From Okapia johnstoni (Eukaryota; Chordata; Mammalia; Artiodactyla; Giraffidae), in the NCBI GenBank assembly GCA_024291935.2, contig CM044305.1, forward strand, positions 90,884,397-90,948,396: a DNA stretch of 64,000 nucleotides, read 5' to 3'. Of the stretch, positions 11,401-22,984 are shown one piece after another. The position numbers and the translations under genes are program-made. The notes under the pieces are model-generated. The model had not been told where the DNA came from. It saw only the letters and a list, made by a program, of their open reading frames with translations, and made no database searches. The number at the start of each line of letters is the position of its first letter. The first letter of the stretch is position 1.

Positions 11401-12716
11401 ACAAAACTGTCATCTTAACAGAATTCATGTAGGATGTTTAAAGCAAAGGGTAAGATAAACACTTCAAAGGTATAAAGCTACCACCAGCAACTAGCTGTGA
11501 AACTAGATTCTAAACTAGGAGAATAAATACAGAGAAATAGGAAAAGGCATGGATAAAATGCTGAGACAGGCCATTGAGTAAAAGTAAACTGTCAATAGGA
11601 GATGGTGGATTTTCCACGTTTTGTAAGTGTGAATGGTTATTTTAATTCCGACCATTTAGCTGAAGCCAGAAGGCTTTGGACTTTATATAGAGTCTTCTGC
11701 TGATCATCACTCAGTGGGCATGGACTGTAGTGGCGGTGTACCGAGATTACAGAAACGCTGCCTGGCTTGTGTCATGTTCTGGGAACTGAAGTGTATCAAA
11801 TATGACCTGAAGATGGCAACGTCTTGAGAGGCACGTGGCAACAGCACATGCATAATCCCATCACTGGGCAGGGGGACCGGCAATTACTTCCTTTTGGGAC
11901 CAATGATGCCACAAAATCAGAGCAACAAAGAAGCTAGACATCTGGACTGGATTGTCCATTTTACAAGAGGGAAACTGAGCACTAAAGAAGGGAAGTGAAT
12001 GTGAAAGATGTTCAAAAACAGTCCCTTTCGTCTCCTAGAGAGGAGAAAAGAACTTTAAGATGGTGCCCTTCTGTTTGCAGGCATAAAACCCAATCTCAGG
12101 GTCACATTTTTGCCACATTAAATAAAACCTTGCTGTCAAGTGACAGGGACAGCCATTAGGTGCTGACTGGGCTTTCGAGCCTTCTAATCTGCTGGTAGTG
12201 TAGCTTGGCGTACTCTTGAATCCAAGGAACAAACTTCTGCAGTATTTAGGTTTCATGAATTAAAGAATAACGATTCTCATAAATCTTACTCAAATACAGA
12301 AATAATGATGTTTAAAAGATAATGCCTGTTCAAGTTTTACCAACCACTATAAATCACTGAAAGATGCTAACAAATACCACTGATTGTAGCCTTGACCAAA
12401 ACCAAGTGAAGGAAATGCTAAACCAGAAGTTTCCAATTTGCATTTGCAAAAATTTCTGCAAAGGATGAACATGGCTACCAGAAACTTGTGCTCCTCAGGA
12501 GACCCTCATGAAAGTGTGTTGGTGACCCGTAAGTTGTGAGAAATGACTCCCCCCCGTTCCTCCTGTCACCCTGCAGAAATGGGAGCTCCTGGTTGGGACT
12601 GCCTCTGAGAATCAAAGGGGACGTCTCAGCCCCTCCCTGACCTTGGCTCACACTCTGGCCGTGTGCCCAGCCCCTCTCTCTCCTCATCCTTCAGCTTTGC
12701 TTCTCCTTGCTCTCAG
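11401..12716. other. Unassigned sequence
   Basis: AT-rich sequence to about 12450, then pyrimidine-richer sequence. No repeat or gene is recognised. Confidence 0.45.
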
Positions 12717-12832
12717 GTGGGAGTTGAGGTCCCACTTATAAAAAGAGTCAACAATGTTTCTGCTGACCTGATCTGGCAAATGGGCATTATTGCCAGGCCT
12801 TGGAAACAGTGTCAAGTCAGTCATTCCTGAGG
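12717..12832 (+). other. Weak terminal-exon candidate
   Basis: A good polypyrimidine tract and acceptor (CTTCTCCTTGCTCTCAG) precede a frame beginning VGVEVPLIKRVNNVS and ending CQVSHS before a TGA. It codes about 37 residues if read in phase 0. No homologue is recognised and no partner exon was found. Such short frames are common by chance. Confidence 0.15.
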
Positions 12833-12959
12833 TTCTTTGGCAGCAGAACGTTCAAAGAGCAGCATCGGCATCATTACTGGGATGGCGTATGTGTGAAACA
12901 GTCTTCAGTGATAATACTGGGCCTACAATGGACAGAAAGTTGGTGTTGGAATTAGTATT

Positions 12960-13060
12960 GGTGCCAGACCTTCAGCTCCACGAGAGTGGGATCCAATCTG
13001 TTTGGTTTTCTATCATCTTGCAGCTGGTAGAGTGCCTGACAGCCAACAGGTATGCAAGGC
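12960..13060. repeat. Ancient MIR/L2-type fragment
   Basis: CAGCTCCACGAGAGTGGGAT followed by TCTGTTTGGTTT and GAGTGCCTGACA resembles the tail of mammalian L2/MIR (agctccatgagggcaggga, gtgcctggcaca). Confidence 0.5.
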
Positions 13061-13099
13061 CTAGTTGTGGAAAAAACAACTGTTGAAGGAGCCCATCTG

Positions 13100-13181
13100 A
13101 GGCCAAGAGCTGCATTATGTGGGATCTAGTTCCTTGCATTGGGAGCATGGGGTCTTACCCACTGGACCATCAGGGAATTCC
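13100..13181 (-). repeat. CHR-type SINE fragment
   Basis: ATGTGGGATCTAGTTCC, GGGGTCTTACCCACTGGACC and CAGGGAATTCC are the reverse complement of the 5' tRNA-like part of a cetartiodactyl SINE. Only the head region is kept. Confidence 0.7.
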
Positions 13182-13437
13182 TTCTAACCTATTTATTTCT
13201 AAGTGGAGATTATGGATGGGGTGTGTGTTGGGAGGGATTGGCTTTGACTGGAGCTTGGGGCCAAGACTGATACTCACCCAAAAGGTAGGCAGGGAGGGAG
13301 GGGGATTTTCTTATACGGAATAGAAAGCTAGGTGAGGAGGAGGAAAGCACTGCATGGTCACCATGTCATGAAGCTTACAAAAAAGCCATTTTGATTTTTT
13401 TTTCAAAGAAAACAAAGGGAAAACGCAGGGTTAGACA

Positions 13438-13522
13438 TCTTCTACTTAATGGCTGAAGGAGGTATAGAAGATAAAAAAAGTCTTCTACTTAATGGCTGAA
13501 GGAGGTATAGAAGATAAAAAAA
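13438..13522. repeat. 43-bp tandem duplication
   Basis: A 43-base unit starting TCTTCTACTTAATGGCTGAA at 13438 is repeated at 13481. The second copy matches 42 consecutive bases and differs only at the last base (G versus T after the seven A's). Two copies with no internal difference suggest a recent event. It lies in otherwise unassigned sequence. Confidence 0.97.
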
Positions 13523-15013
13523 TAGGGTAAAAGAAAAAGGTGGTTCCCTTTATAGAGGGAGACCACAGGGTGCTGAAGGGCAGCACATATGCTGTGAGCT
13601 TGGCAGTCAGTGCACCAGGAGGAAAAAGCACAGCACAGAGATTGCCAAGCTGGTGAGGAGCTTCAGGGGAAGATGGCCATTCCCAAGGTTGTGAGAGGCA
13701 ACTATCTCATTGTCCTTCTGATTCACATGTTGCTTACTTCCAGGAGCATCGTCCACGTCCAGATCATAAGCCAGTTCTGCCGAAAGAGAAGAAAGACTTT
13801 AAATGCAGGCTCACCAACGACCTCAGGTGTGCACTCTTCATGGCCCAGGCACCTGTCTGGACCGCTGGGGTAGCCTGGCTTTGAGTTCTTCCTTTCCTTG
13901 AAAGGAAGGCCACCGGGAGATGGGAAGAAAACATGGGTGTGGAGTGGGCGGCCCGCCGGAAGAAGAGGGCTAGTGGTGTTCCTGCCAGAGAGCACACCAA
14001 AAAGGTGCATACAAGCTGGCCACTCCCCTCCTGCCTTTGGCTTCACCCACACCCTGGGGTGCACACTGGCCCTTGTCATGTCTCCTGGTTGGCAAGGCTG
14101 TGCCATGTGGGTGACTACCTGCGTGTTCTCATATGTATGTGTGTTGGTGGGGGAGGGGATGTGGTGAACCCCCAGTGTACCTTTCCTGTGTCCTACACCC
14201 CTGGGAGCCTTGCCTTAGAGTTGACAGTAGGGTAGTTTGCCATTGAAAGTTGTTTTATTTTTCTGAAATATTTCTTCTTTTATCTATATGGTCTTTTCAC
14301 TGCTGACTGCCAACACACACACACACGAGGATTTAAACCAATATCAAGTAAATTAAGACTAAAGAGAGGCCTATGGGTAACAGTCCTTCTTTGACTGCCA
14401 ATCATTTATGAGATATCTTCTTCATGATTCTGAAAAGAAACTGGGGTACTGGGGTTGGCCTAACTCAAAAGTCCCCCAGAAGGCAAACCTAAGTTGATAG
14501 TGGTGTATCAGGAAATTAAAGATGGTTTGCCCAGGGCTCAGTTTCTTTTAGATTTGCTTTTCCAGATTTAGAGCGCAAATCTTTTCCTTTGGCTCTTCTA
14601 GACTCGGTCGCCAAGGTTTCTATTTCAATATCTTGTGAAGGTGATGTGATGTGAGCCACTTCAGCAGCCAACTGTCCTGTGGCCAATGGAACCAGAAAGA
14701 TCTCTTGGGGACATGGAGATGCTTAGCAACAGGCACAGAGGAAATGACTGGGATTCTGCAGAAGGAAGGAAGGAAGAGGAAGGAAGAGCTCCTCTTACAG
14801 CGGATGAAACATGCAATAAGTCACAGGAAGAAGGTGTGGGGCCTCAGCTGGTCCAGGACGTGTGCAGAGCAGGGCCTAAGACCAGGGCTGCTGTTAACAG
14901 GCTGGCACTACTGAGAGCAGACAGCAAAGTCGAGGTGATCAAAGCCAAAGGGTCTGATTACACAGTCCACAGTGCTACCTTCCAAAGGGCTAGTGCAGTT
15001 TATAATGCCACCT
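13523..15013. other. Unassigned sequence with a short (AC)n
   Basis: A short (AC) run lies at about 14310-14325 and a GGAA-rich run at 14762-14788. Overlapping open frames on both strands at 13723-14235 are not recognised. A weak exon-like segment, 13744-13826 (+), has an acceptor TGCTTACTTCCAG and begins [17 protein letters not shown], but its donor (AG/GTGTGC) is weak. Confidence 0.4.
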
Positions 15014-15311
15014 AGCAATCATGCTGCTGCTCCTGCTGCTAAGTCGCTTCAGTCGTGTCCAACTCTGTGCAACCCCATAGATGGCAGCCCACCAGGCTCC
15101 CCCGTCCCTGGGATTCTCCAGGCAGGAACACTGGAGTGGGCTGCCATTTCCTTCTTCAGTGCATGAAAGGGAAAAGTGAAAGTGAAGTTGCTCGGTTGTG
15201 TCCGACTCTTCGCGACCCCATGGACTGCAGTCTACCAGGCTCCTCCGTCCATGGGATTTTCCAGGCAAGAGTACTGGAGTGGGGTGCCATTGCCTTCTCC
15301 GAGCAATGATG
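15014..15311 (-). repeat. Bov-A2 SINE (dimer) with target-site duplication
   Basis: Two BovB-derived monomers in tandem are read in reverse complement. The (GCT)n end is at the left (15020s) and the second unit starts near 15177 (GTGAAAGTGAAGTTGCTCGG). It ends with TGCCATTGCCTTCTCCGAG. AGCAATCATG (15014-15023) and AGCAATGATG (15302-15311) form a near-perfect 10-bp target duplication. Confidence 0.95.
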
Positions 15312-15402
15312 AGGGAACCAAATTTATTATGTCTCAATAAAAAAAGATACTGTAGTCTATATAAGAAGATACCTCACAGTTTCTTTAATTTGCATGTATC
15401 TG

Positions 15403-15641
15403 ATTACTAGTATGGGCTTACCAGGTGGCACAGTGGTAAAGAGTCTGCCTGCCGATGCAGGAGACGCAGATGCAGGTTCATTCCCTGGATTGGGACGATC
15501 CCCTGGAGGAGGGCATGGCAACCCACTCCAGTATTCTTGCCTGGAGAATCCCATGGACATAGGAGCCTGGTGGGGTGCAGTCAGTCCATGGGGTCACAAA
15601 GAGTCGGACACGACCGAGCACACATGTGCAATTACTAGTAT
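15403..15641 (+). repeat. Bov-tA SINE with 11-bp target-site duplication
   Basis: The element spans 15414-15630, from GGGCTTACCAGGTGGCACAG to GTCGGACACGACCGAGCACA. ATTACTAGTAT occurs at 15403-15413 and at 15631-15641. The head carries a small extra GCAGAT-type repeat compared with the other copies. Confidence 0.95.
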
Positions 15642-15849
15642 AGATGAACTTTTTTTTGTTCACTAATTATATTTCTCCATGAAGGACAGTTCATATCCTT
15701 TGCCTTCTTATCTAATTGGTATTGATGTTTTTCCTATTAATCTGAATGCATATTTCATTGAGTCCTTTGCTTATCATATTCAATAAAATTAATTTTTCTG
15801 TTTTGTTATGAATTATATTTATTTTTCATTGCTGTACAAAGAAATGATG

Positions 15850-15851
<2 letters not shown>

Positions 15852-15911
<60 letters not shown>
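15852..15911. repeat. (AT)30 microsatellite
   Basis: This is an uninterrupted run of AT dinucleotides, 60 bases long, with no imperfection. Such runs are usually length-polymorphic. Confidence 0.99.
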
Positions 15912-15914
<3 letters not shown>

Positions 15915-16611
15915 TCTGACCACATTGTGCTCTTCTGAAGCTGAGAAAGCGTTTCTTCTTCATTGTTGATAATAATTCAAATCAAAATTTCCTGCGAACC
16001 CTCTTACTGGGGGAAAAGCCAATCAGCAGACTAATCTCCATTCCTTCTCCCCCCCAAAATAGCTAGATACAAAGAAAATCAAAGAGAAAAAGAACAAAGA
16101 GCAATGCTTTGCTTGGAAATCAGACCTCTGTCTCTGCAAGGTGGACAGTGCAGAGTCCAGAGAGCAGGCGGAGGTCAGCTGTCAGTCGGCAAGGACAGTG
16201 CAGGCTTAGGGCCTGATCAGATTGCACCCGCACTGAGAACGCATATGGCTGGATCTGTTGAAAGCCCAGCCTTGAGTCTCACGGCTACTTCTCAACTTCA
16301 ATGAAGAGGAGTATTTTTAGGACTGACCTGAATGAGAGCCCTCTCAGCAGTGCTTTCAGATTCCCTCTCCGGATATTCCCCTTGCCCAACATCAGGATTA
16401 AGCAAACAACATCTACTACTGTGACTCAGTTCCTCTACTATTTATCTTGCTCTTCAAATAATCCATGAACACTACACACTTTTGTCTACTATAGCAGTTA
16501 GGGTACACCCACGAGTTATGTTAAATCCAGCAGTTTCTCATCTTTGTACCACTCAATACATCTTTTGTTATGTCTTTCTCTAGGACCTATGTTTTGAAAT
16601 TATAAAAATGA
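15912..16611. other. Unassigned sequence
   Basis: No repeat or gene is recognised. The open frame 16104-16304 (+) has no identifiable domain. Confidence 0.4.
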
Positions 16612-16835
16612 CTACCTATTATTGAGTCCTCATTGTGTGCCAGGCACTGTGCTAAGTACCCTTTATATACATGATCCCATGTAATTGAACCTTCTCAGCA
16701 GTGTTATGAAATAGGTATTATAACTCCCATTTTACTGATGAGGAAGCTCAAGCTCAGGTTAATTTTTGCCTCTATTTACACAGCTGGTAAGTGGCAGAGA
16801 TGTTCTTTGAACACAGGGCTGACTCTGAACCTCAC
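16612..16835 (-). repeat. MIR SINE
   Basis: TGTGCCAGGCACTGTGCTAA, CCCATTTTACTGATGAGGAA and ACACAGCTGGTAAGTGGCAG match MIR in reverse complement over nearly its full length. It is old and diverged. Confidence 0.88.
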
Positions 16836-16974
16836 ATGGAGCTATATCATACACAAATTGAAAAATTTTATATACCAAATATACTGCACTGATTAAGTAG
16901 TAATGGGTTCCTTCTTGGGAAAAATCCTCAATTAGTGAAAATATCCTGCCAATGAGAACTAAAAACCAGATGAA

Positions 16975-17582
16975 ATAAATGAAGCAAAAAGACAACTTAC
17001 AGACTGGGAGAAAATATTTGCAAATGATGTGACCAACAATGGCTTAATTTCCAAAACATACAAACAGTTCATACAACTCAACAACAACAAAAACCCCAAC
17101 AACCCAACTTAGGTCTTATGGGCTTAAGACCTAAATCAACATTTCTCCAAAGAAGACATACAGGTGGCCAACAGGCAATAAAAAGATGCTCAACATCACT
17201 AATTGTTAGAAAAATGTAAATCAAAACCACAAGGAGATATCACCTCACACCAGTCAGAATGGCTATCATTAGAAAGACTACAAATAACAAATGCTGGAGA
17301 GGGTGTGGAAAAAAGGGAACCCTCCTACACTGTTAGTGGCAATTGTTAGTGGCAATGTAAGTTGGTGCAGCCATAATGGAAAACATTCTGGAGGGTCTTC
17401 CAGAAAACTAAAAATAGAGTTGACATGTGATCCATCAATCCCACTCCTGTGTGTATATCTTAACATAACTATAATTCAAAAAGATACATGCACCTCAGTG
17501 TTCACAGCATCATTATTTACAATTGCCAAGATATGGAAGGGCAACTTAAATGTTCATCCACAGATGAATGAATAAAGATCTG

Positions 17583-17628
<46 letters not shown>

Positions 17629-18090
17629 CCATATATATGTACTATCACTCAGCATAAAAAAGAATGAAGTAATGCCATTTGTAGCAACATGGATGGATCT
17701 AGAGATTATCATACTAAGTGAAGTCAGAAAGAGAAATACAAATACCATATGATATCACTTATATGTGTGGAATCTAAAATATGACACAAATGAACTTATC
17801 TATGAAACAGAAAGAGACTCACAGACATAGGGAACAGATCTGTGGTTGTCAAGGAAGAGGGAGGGCAGGGGAAGGATGGGAGTTTGGGATTAGCAGATAT
17901 AAACAACTACATATAAAATGGATAAACAACAAGGTCCTACTGTATAGCACAAGGAACTGTAGTCAATATCCGGTGATAAACCATAATGGAAAATATAAAA
18001 AATGTATATATGTGTATAACTGAATCACTTTGCTATACAGCAGAAATAGAACATTGTAAATCAACTATACATCAATAGGAAAAAGCACAT
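16975..18090 (+). mobile_element. L1 LINE, 5'-truncated 3' end
   Basis: ORF2 C-terminal sequence (AAAAGATGCTCAACATCACT, GGAGAGGGTGTGGAAAAAAG) continues into the 3' UTR (ACTGAATCACTTTGCTATAC, GTAAATCAACTATACATCAA). It contains the microsatellite at 17583-17625. A 13-bp tandem repeat, TGTTAGTGGCAAT, lies at 17331-17356, inside ORF2. All frames are broken. Confidence 0.9.
17583..17625. repeat. (GT)5(AT)16 microsatellite
   Basis: A compound dinucleotide run inside the L1 3' region: about five GT units and then uninterrupted AT units up to 17625. Confidence 0.97.
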
Positions 18091-18669
18091 GAGAGAAGTC
18101 AACATTTCCACCTACAACCGATCACATAGTTGATTAAGTAGCCTTCTTAAGCTTTGTGAAATACTGAAAAGAGTTTTAGATTTTGGGACCCCAAATGGGT
18201 TTTATATCAGCTCTATTTTCCTGAAGCAATCAGCAATGATGGCCAAGGCCATCAGACACACACCTGGCACAAAGCTGGGCCAAGTCTCCTACCTCCAAAT
18301 GATCCTAGGAATATTCAGAGTAATACCTTCCTGTGCTTCTTAAGCTGTGGTTATGGGTTTCCTGAGGCTTCCCACCCAGCAGTAGCAAAGCTTTATCACT
18401 CAGTCCTATAGCCAGGCTTCTGTGGCTGATACTGATGGGGGTCCAGCAAAGATACACTCTGGGCCTGGGCCACCATCACGAAGAATACAGATGAAGAGGA
18501 GAGCTTAGCATGACAAGGAAGCACTATGGGACACAGAGGAAACAGAGATTTGGTTAAGATAAGCCTGGGCATTCCTGGACAGGGGAAATATAATCCAATT
18601 TAATTCAACAAACTTAACAGCAGCCTACTATGTCCCAAGCTAGAAGATTGAGCTAGAAGGTTAGAGACG
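18091..18669. other. Unassigned sequence
   Basis: No gene is recognised. A short stretch near 18600-18640 (attcaacaaacttaac...ctactatgtcccaagc) resembles an ancient MIR/L2-type tail. Confidence 0.4.
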
Positions 18670-18757
18670 GGGCAGCTAAGGCTGCACCACAACTCGAGAA
18701 AGCCTGCGTGCTGCAATGAAGACCCAGCTTGGCCAAAATATAAATTTTAAAAACAAA
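18670..18757 (+). repeat. CHR-type SINE 3' part
   Basis: CACAACTCGAGAAAGCCTGC, GTGCTGCAATGAAGACCCAG and CTTGGCCAAAATATAAATTT follow the 3' half of the cetartiodactyl CHR SINE, with an A-rich tail. Confidence 0.75.
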
Positions 18758-19497
18758 GAAGGGAGAGAGAAAAATTCCAAACAAAAGCTTACTGGAAGGC
18801 TCCTTTGGACAACTGGGTTATAACTGTGCCATGAAGCATGGGTGGACTGTGGCAGGGCTGAATGAGATGGTTACCCATTTCAGGCAGAGGCTTCCGCTTG
18901 AGTCAAATCATCAATACCTAAGAATGCTGAGAGGGCACGCTCAGTGCGAGCAGTAGCCTCTATGGAGGCAAGCAATGTTGAGTGCTCACTGTTGTGGGGT
19001 GTGTGTGTTTGTGCATGTGGTGCTTGCTGGATGATAAAGGGTAAGGCAGGGAGGACAAGAAAATAAAGGCCAGATCTTGACAGATTAGAAAGATAAGACT
19101 ATTCTGTGGGCAATAGGGAGCCACTGCAGGTTTTTAAGAAAGGAATCCACACAATCTGTTTTGTGTTTTTCAGAAAGACCATTGTTAACAGTTCGGAGGA
19201 CAGCCCTAAGTGGGTGGGAGAGACTTGTCAGACATCTTGTCTTGGGAAAAACAAGAAGCCTGTGAGAACAGTATCTGGGGATCTGCCAGTAGCAAATATT
19301 AACAACAAAAAAAATCAAAAACCTATGAAGAAGCTAAATCTACACCAAATCAAGACCATCTCATTTTGCTACATGCCAGATGCATAATGGGGATCACCAC
19401 AAACCATACTCTTAAATCACTCATATTTTTATGTTTATAAGTGATGTTTTGTTAGGTACATAGTGTAAAATGTACATAAATTGTTTCTGTCTTGCAG
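18758..19497. other. Unassigned sequence, partly ancient-repeat-like
   Basis: 19080-19180 (gggagccactgcaggtttttaag...ggaatccacacaatctg) has the wording of a widespread ancient mammalian repeat that I cannot name with certainty. No gene is recognised. Confidence 0.35.
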
Positions 19498-19680
19498 TTG
19501 AACGTCACTGAGAACCTTTTGGGCCAGCAAGGAGATTTTCATGCTAAATTCAAAAATCTGTGTCTATTTGTCATCAGATTAACTACACCCACAGGGTTAG
19601 ACCCAACAATCTGTACTAATTACACACTCATCCATGACCCTCATTTTGCTCTTATGTCCTTTGTGTTGCAGATTAGATAA
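19498..19680 (+). other. Weak terminal-exon candidate
   Basis: A strong-looking acceptor (TTGTTTCTGTCTTGCAG) is followed by 60 open codons in phase 0, then TAA. The peptide begins LNVTENLLGQQGDFHAK and has two N-glycosylation sequons (NVT, NYT). No family is recognised, and no upstream exon could be tied to it. It could be a last exon of an unknown gene or a chance frame. Confidence 0.2.
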
Positions 19681-19775
19681 TCCCTTTAAATTATCATCCG
19701 TCATTTAGGCCTGAGCTTTGTGTGGAAAAAGTTTTCTGCATTGGACGAAGCACTTATTGGGGCACAACTCTGAAC

Positions 19776-20062
19776 ATTTATTGGAAGGACTGATGCTAAA
19801 GCTGAAGCTCCAATATTTTGGCCACCTGATGTGAAGAGCTGACTCACTGGAAAAAAAAATCCCTGATGCTGGGAAAGGTTGAAGGGAGGAGATGAAGGGG
19901 ACAACAGAAGATGAGATGGTTGGATGGCATCACCGATTCAATGGACATGAGTTTGAGCAAACTCTGGGAGCTGGTGAAGGACAGGGAAGCCTGGCATACT
20001 ATGGTCCATGGGGTCACAAAGAGTCAGAGATGACTGAGCGACTGAACAACACCAACAACAAC
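19776..20062 (+). mobile_element. BovB LINE 3' end
   Basis: ATTGGAAGGACTGATGCTAA, TGGATGGCATCACCGATTCA and AAAGAGTCAGAGATGACTGA are BovB 3'-end sequence. It ends in an (AACAACACC)-type tail in place of the (ACTGA)n tail of younger copies. Strongly 5'-truncated. Confidence 0.92.
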
Positions 20063-20109
20063 CCCATTCTTAGTTATTCAGAATCTCCTAGGGGAGTTCC
20101 TAAGGAAGA

Positions 20110-20290
20110 TGCCTCCATCCTGGGAGTCTGGAGCCTGGGTTCCAGGCCTGGCTCAGTCACTGAGTTACTATTTCACCTTTGGCAAGTCACCTCTCCTGGG
20201 CCTCAGTCACCCCATTTTGCTAAATCAAGGTACTGGACTAGACGAATTCTAAATTTCCTTCTAGCTTTATTTCTCTCTGATTCCAAGGCT
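20110..20290 (+). repeat. MIR-family fragment
   Basis: GGAGCCTGGGTTCCAGGCCT, TTGGCAAGTCACCTCTCCTG and GGCCTCAGTCACCCCATTTT fit a MIR core. The following GGTACTGGACTAGACGAATT and CCTTCTAGCTTT fit the long-tailed MIR variants. Confidence 0.65.
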
Positions 20291-22984
20291 CTTGGGGCCC
20301 AGTGAGGAGTACAGTCTGCCCAGGCCACCATCATTCCTCTACCCACAGCAGCCAAGATGGCTGCCTCCCACCAGAGCACCTGGAAGCAAGTAGATGCAAT
20401 CAGTTGCTTCTCCTGGGGTGTGAGCCTTCCTAGTGATGTTCACCAGCTACCAAATTCTGAATCCTCTTTCTTCTTAAGCTGGTCTAATAAGAGACTCTGG
20501 CAAGAAATAAATCCATGCTGGACTGTTTTTATTTTCTTTAAACCCTGATGTCTCCTAAAGGCTGTAAACACCAAGCCCTGGGGGAGAAGTTGCTGGGGTA
20601 CATCAAGCAGGTGTGCATAGGCAGCCAAGGAAAATCTATCAGCCAGTGAGACAAGCCTTTGGGCCCTTACAGAGCCAGTGGGGTCTTGAACATATAAGAA
20701 GATTCAAACACTCACCCTCTGGTGGCATGGGCATCAAGCAGGGCAAGGCATTGCTACAGGGGCCTCACCCACCCCAGCTGGTGGACTTCACAGGGGCAGC
20801 CTGAGAGAAGAGCTGTCACTGCAATACCAGGGGAGCAAATGCTGTTGCTGAGCCAAATGGGGGGTGTCTTCCTTGCCAAGCCTTCACCAGCAGAAGGCTT
20901 CAATCCAGGCCCTAATATGGTCACAGAGCGACACTGCTCTCCCTGTGTTTTGTATCTGCTATGTATGGTCGGGCCCTGGGACATGAGTATGTGAAACCAG
21001 CAGTGCACTGCTTGGTAGGCCCCCGAGGCTGAAATTGGGGAAATCACTAGAAATTGTACTATTGCACACTCTGCTGCCCCTTCCCACAGAAGCCTTTGGG
21101 CCGTTGGCTTCTGAATCCCTAATGGATCTTGGTTTTCCTTGTCGTCCCCTCAATACAACCTTCCTTCCTGCCACATCAAACCCCCCCCCCCACCTTTGTG
21201 AACTTTCAGGTGTGAAATGACTACTTAAGACTTGAAAGCACAGGAAAATGACTTTGTTAATGAACCTCAGGTCTCTGGGAGTGAGTCGGAGATTTTCTTC
21301 TTCATAGATCAGAAGAGGGAAATGGCACACTTGAGGCCTCTGGTTTTAATTGGTCTAATGGGACTCCTTTTAGGGTCCATTTCACAACGTGCCTTTGTGA
21401 TAAATAAGTGAGCTGCCAATTTCGCCAACTAAGTGACTGTAAATTCTGGGAACAATCCAGTCACCGCTCCTGGGAGAGGGCTGGGGCAATGAGATGTCCA
21501 CTTCATTTCCTACAGCTAATTCCAGCCTACAAATACCCTCAGGTACACTGCTAGGATGTTGAAAGAATACAATGGATTTTGCTACTAGTATAGGCATGGC
21601 CTCTCTTCCTATAGGCTCTGTTTCTCAGTCTTGGCTGGGTGTGCCTTCAGGCTACACTGCAGTGGGCTGTGGGGACATGAGGCCATGGTATGCTTCTTCC
21701 CAGGGATTTAGAGGGAAAAGCACACTATTTTACACTGGGACACACAAGGCTGTATGATGGAGCAAAAGGGTGTTATTTGCAAACTCAGTTAAGATTTCAT
21801 AAAGTATTTCCCATTTACTAGGACCTTCAGGTTATGTCCCAGATCCTCAGAATCAGGTGTTCACTCCTACTCTTCACTACTGTATGGGGTACTTAGTATA
21901 ATGGTTTTAAGAGCACCATGGGACACTTGGGTCACCCAGGCTTTGTATACTATCAAAGCTGGGCTATTCTGACCACATATTCCTGATTAATGACTTAAAG
22001 TAACTTTTGTGATGACAACTTCCTTGTCAGGAGATAAATGCCACAGTAATTGCCCTTAAATGGGCTCAGAAAGCTTAGTGTCTAATACAAAGTGGTGTCC
22101 AGGGGATTCGGCCACTAACTATGTCTCACTTTTGTGTCCAGCCACTGAGAAAGGAACAAAGAAGAACATCATGTAATACATTTAGAAACTGTCCTTTTGC
22201 TGTAGAATCTTATTATGATGTGGGCCAATGCTATACTTGTTTAGGTACATCGTGAGTTAAGTCATATTCCCCAAAACAGAACAACTTCATCCTGGAAACT
22301 GACAGTGTGGGTGGGTGGTGTGGGTGCTGGCTTTCCTCCACCAGCCTGAGAATGATCACCACCTTCCACAGGAGTGTCACAACTATTACTCTCAGAGATT
22401 CAGACCCTTCTCACCTGAGGCTGCCTAAGGGCTCCACAGGAATCACAGTTCCTCAAAGCCTTTCCTTCCCATGGGAAGTAATGGCCTGAGACTCATTGGA
22501 ATATGAGAACCTGGTGACAGAGACATGATTCAGCCAGGGCCAGGGGAGAAGATGAATAAAACAGGCTTCAAGAAGGCAAGTGAAGAGAACACTTTAAAGA
22601 GAGGAGGAAAAGCACAGTAGAACGTTATAGAGAGGTCAAGGAAAGTAAGGACTGAGAAGAAGCTACTCCAAGTGTCAACAAGAAGGTAATGGAAGATGTT
22701 TGAGAGAACTTTTGATCGGGTGGTTGGGTTGGGCCAAAAACAAGATAGTACTGAATTGAGAAGAGAGTGGGAGCTGATGTGGATTCACTTAATACTGATT
22801 AGCCTTTGGAGAAGTTTGAGAGTGAGTGAGATGAAGCACTGTAGTCAAAACTGTGTATTGTGGCAGAGCTATCAGCAAACACCTGTACAACCAAGCTTCA
22901 TTAGAAGGTGTCTCCAGAGTTCCAACTCAAGATGGTCTTGAAAATGCTATATTCTTGTTATCCCTGATGCATTAACAACCTGTA
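20291..22984. other. Unassigned sequence
   Basis: The largest stretch without an assigned repeat in the left half. It holds an 11-C homopolymer (21181-21191) and many short frames. None has a recognisable domain. 22530-22690 is purine-rich and resembles unnamed ancient repeats. Confidence 0.4.

Noticed and set aside
13723..14235. Overlapping frames of 78-127 codons on both strands
   Set aside because: Mutually overlapping, no recognisable motif; GC-richer sequence lowers stop frequency.
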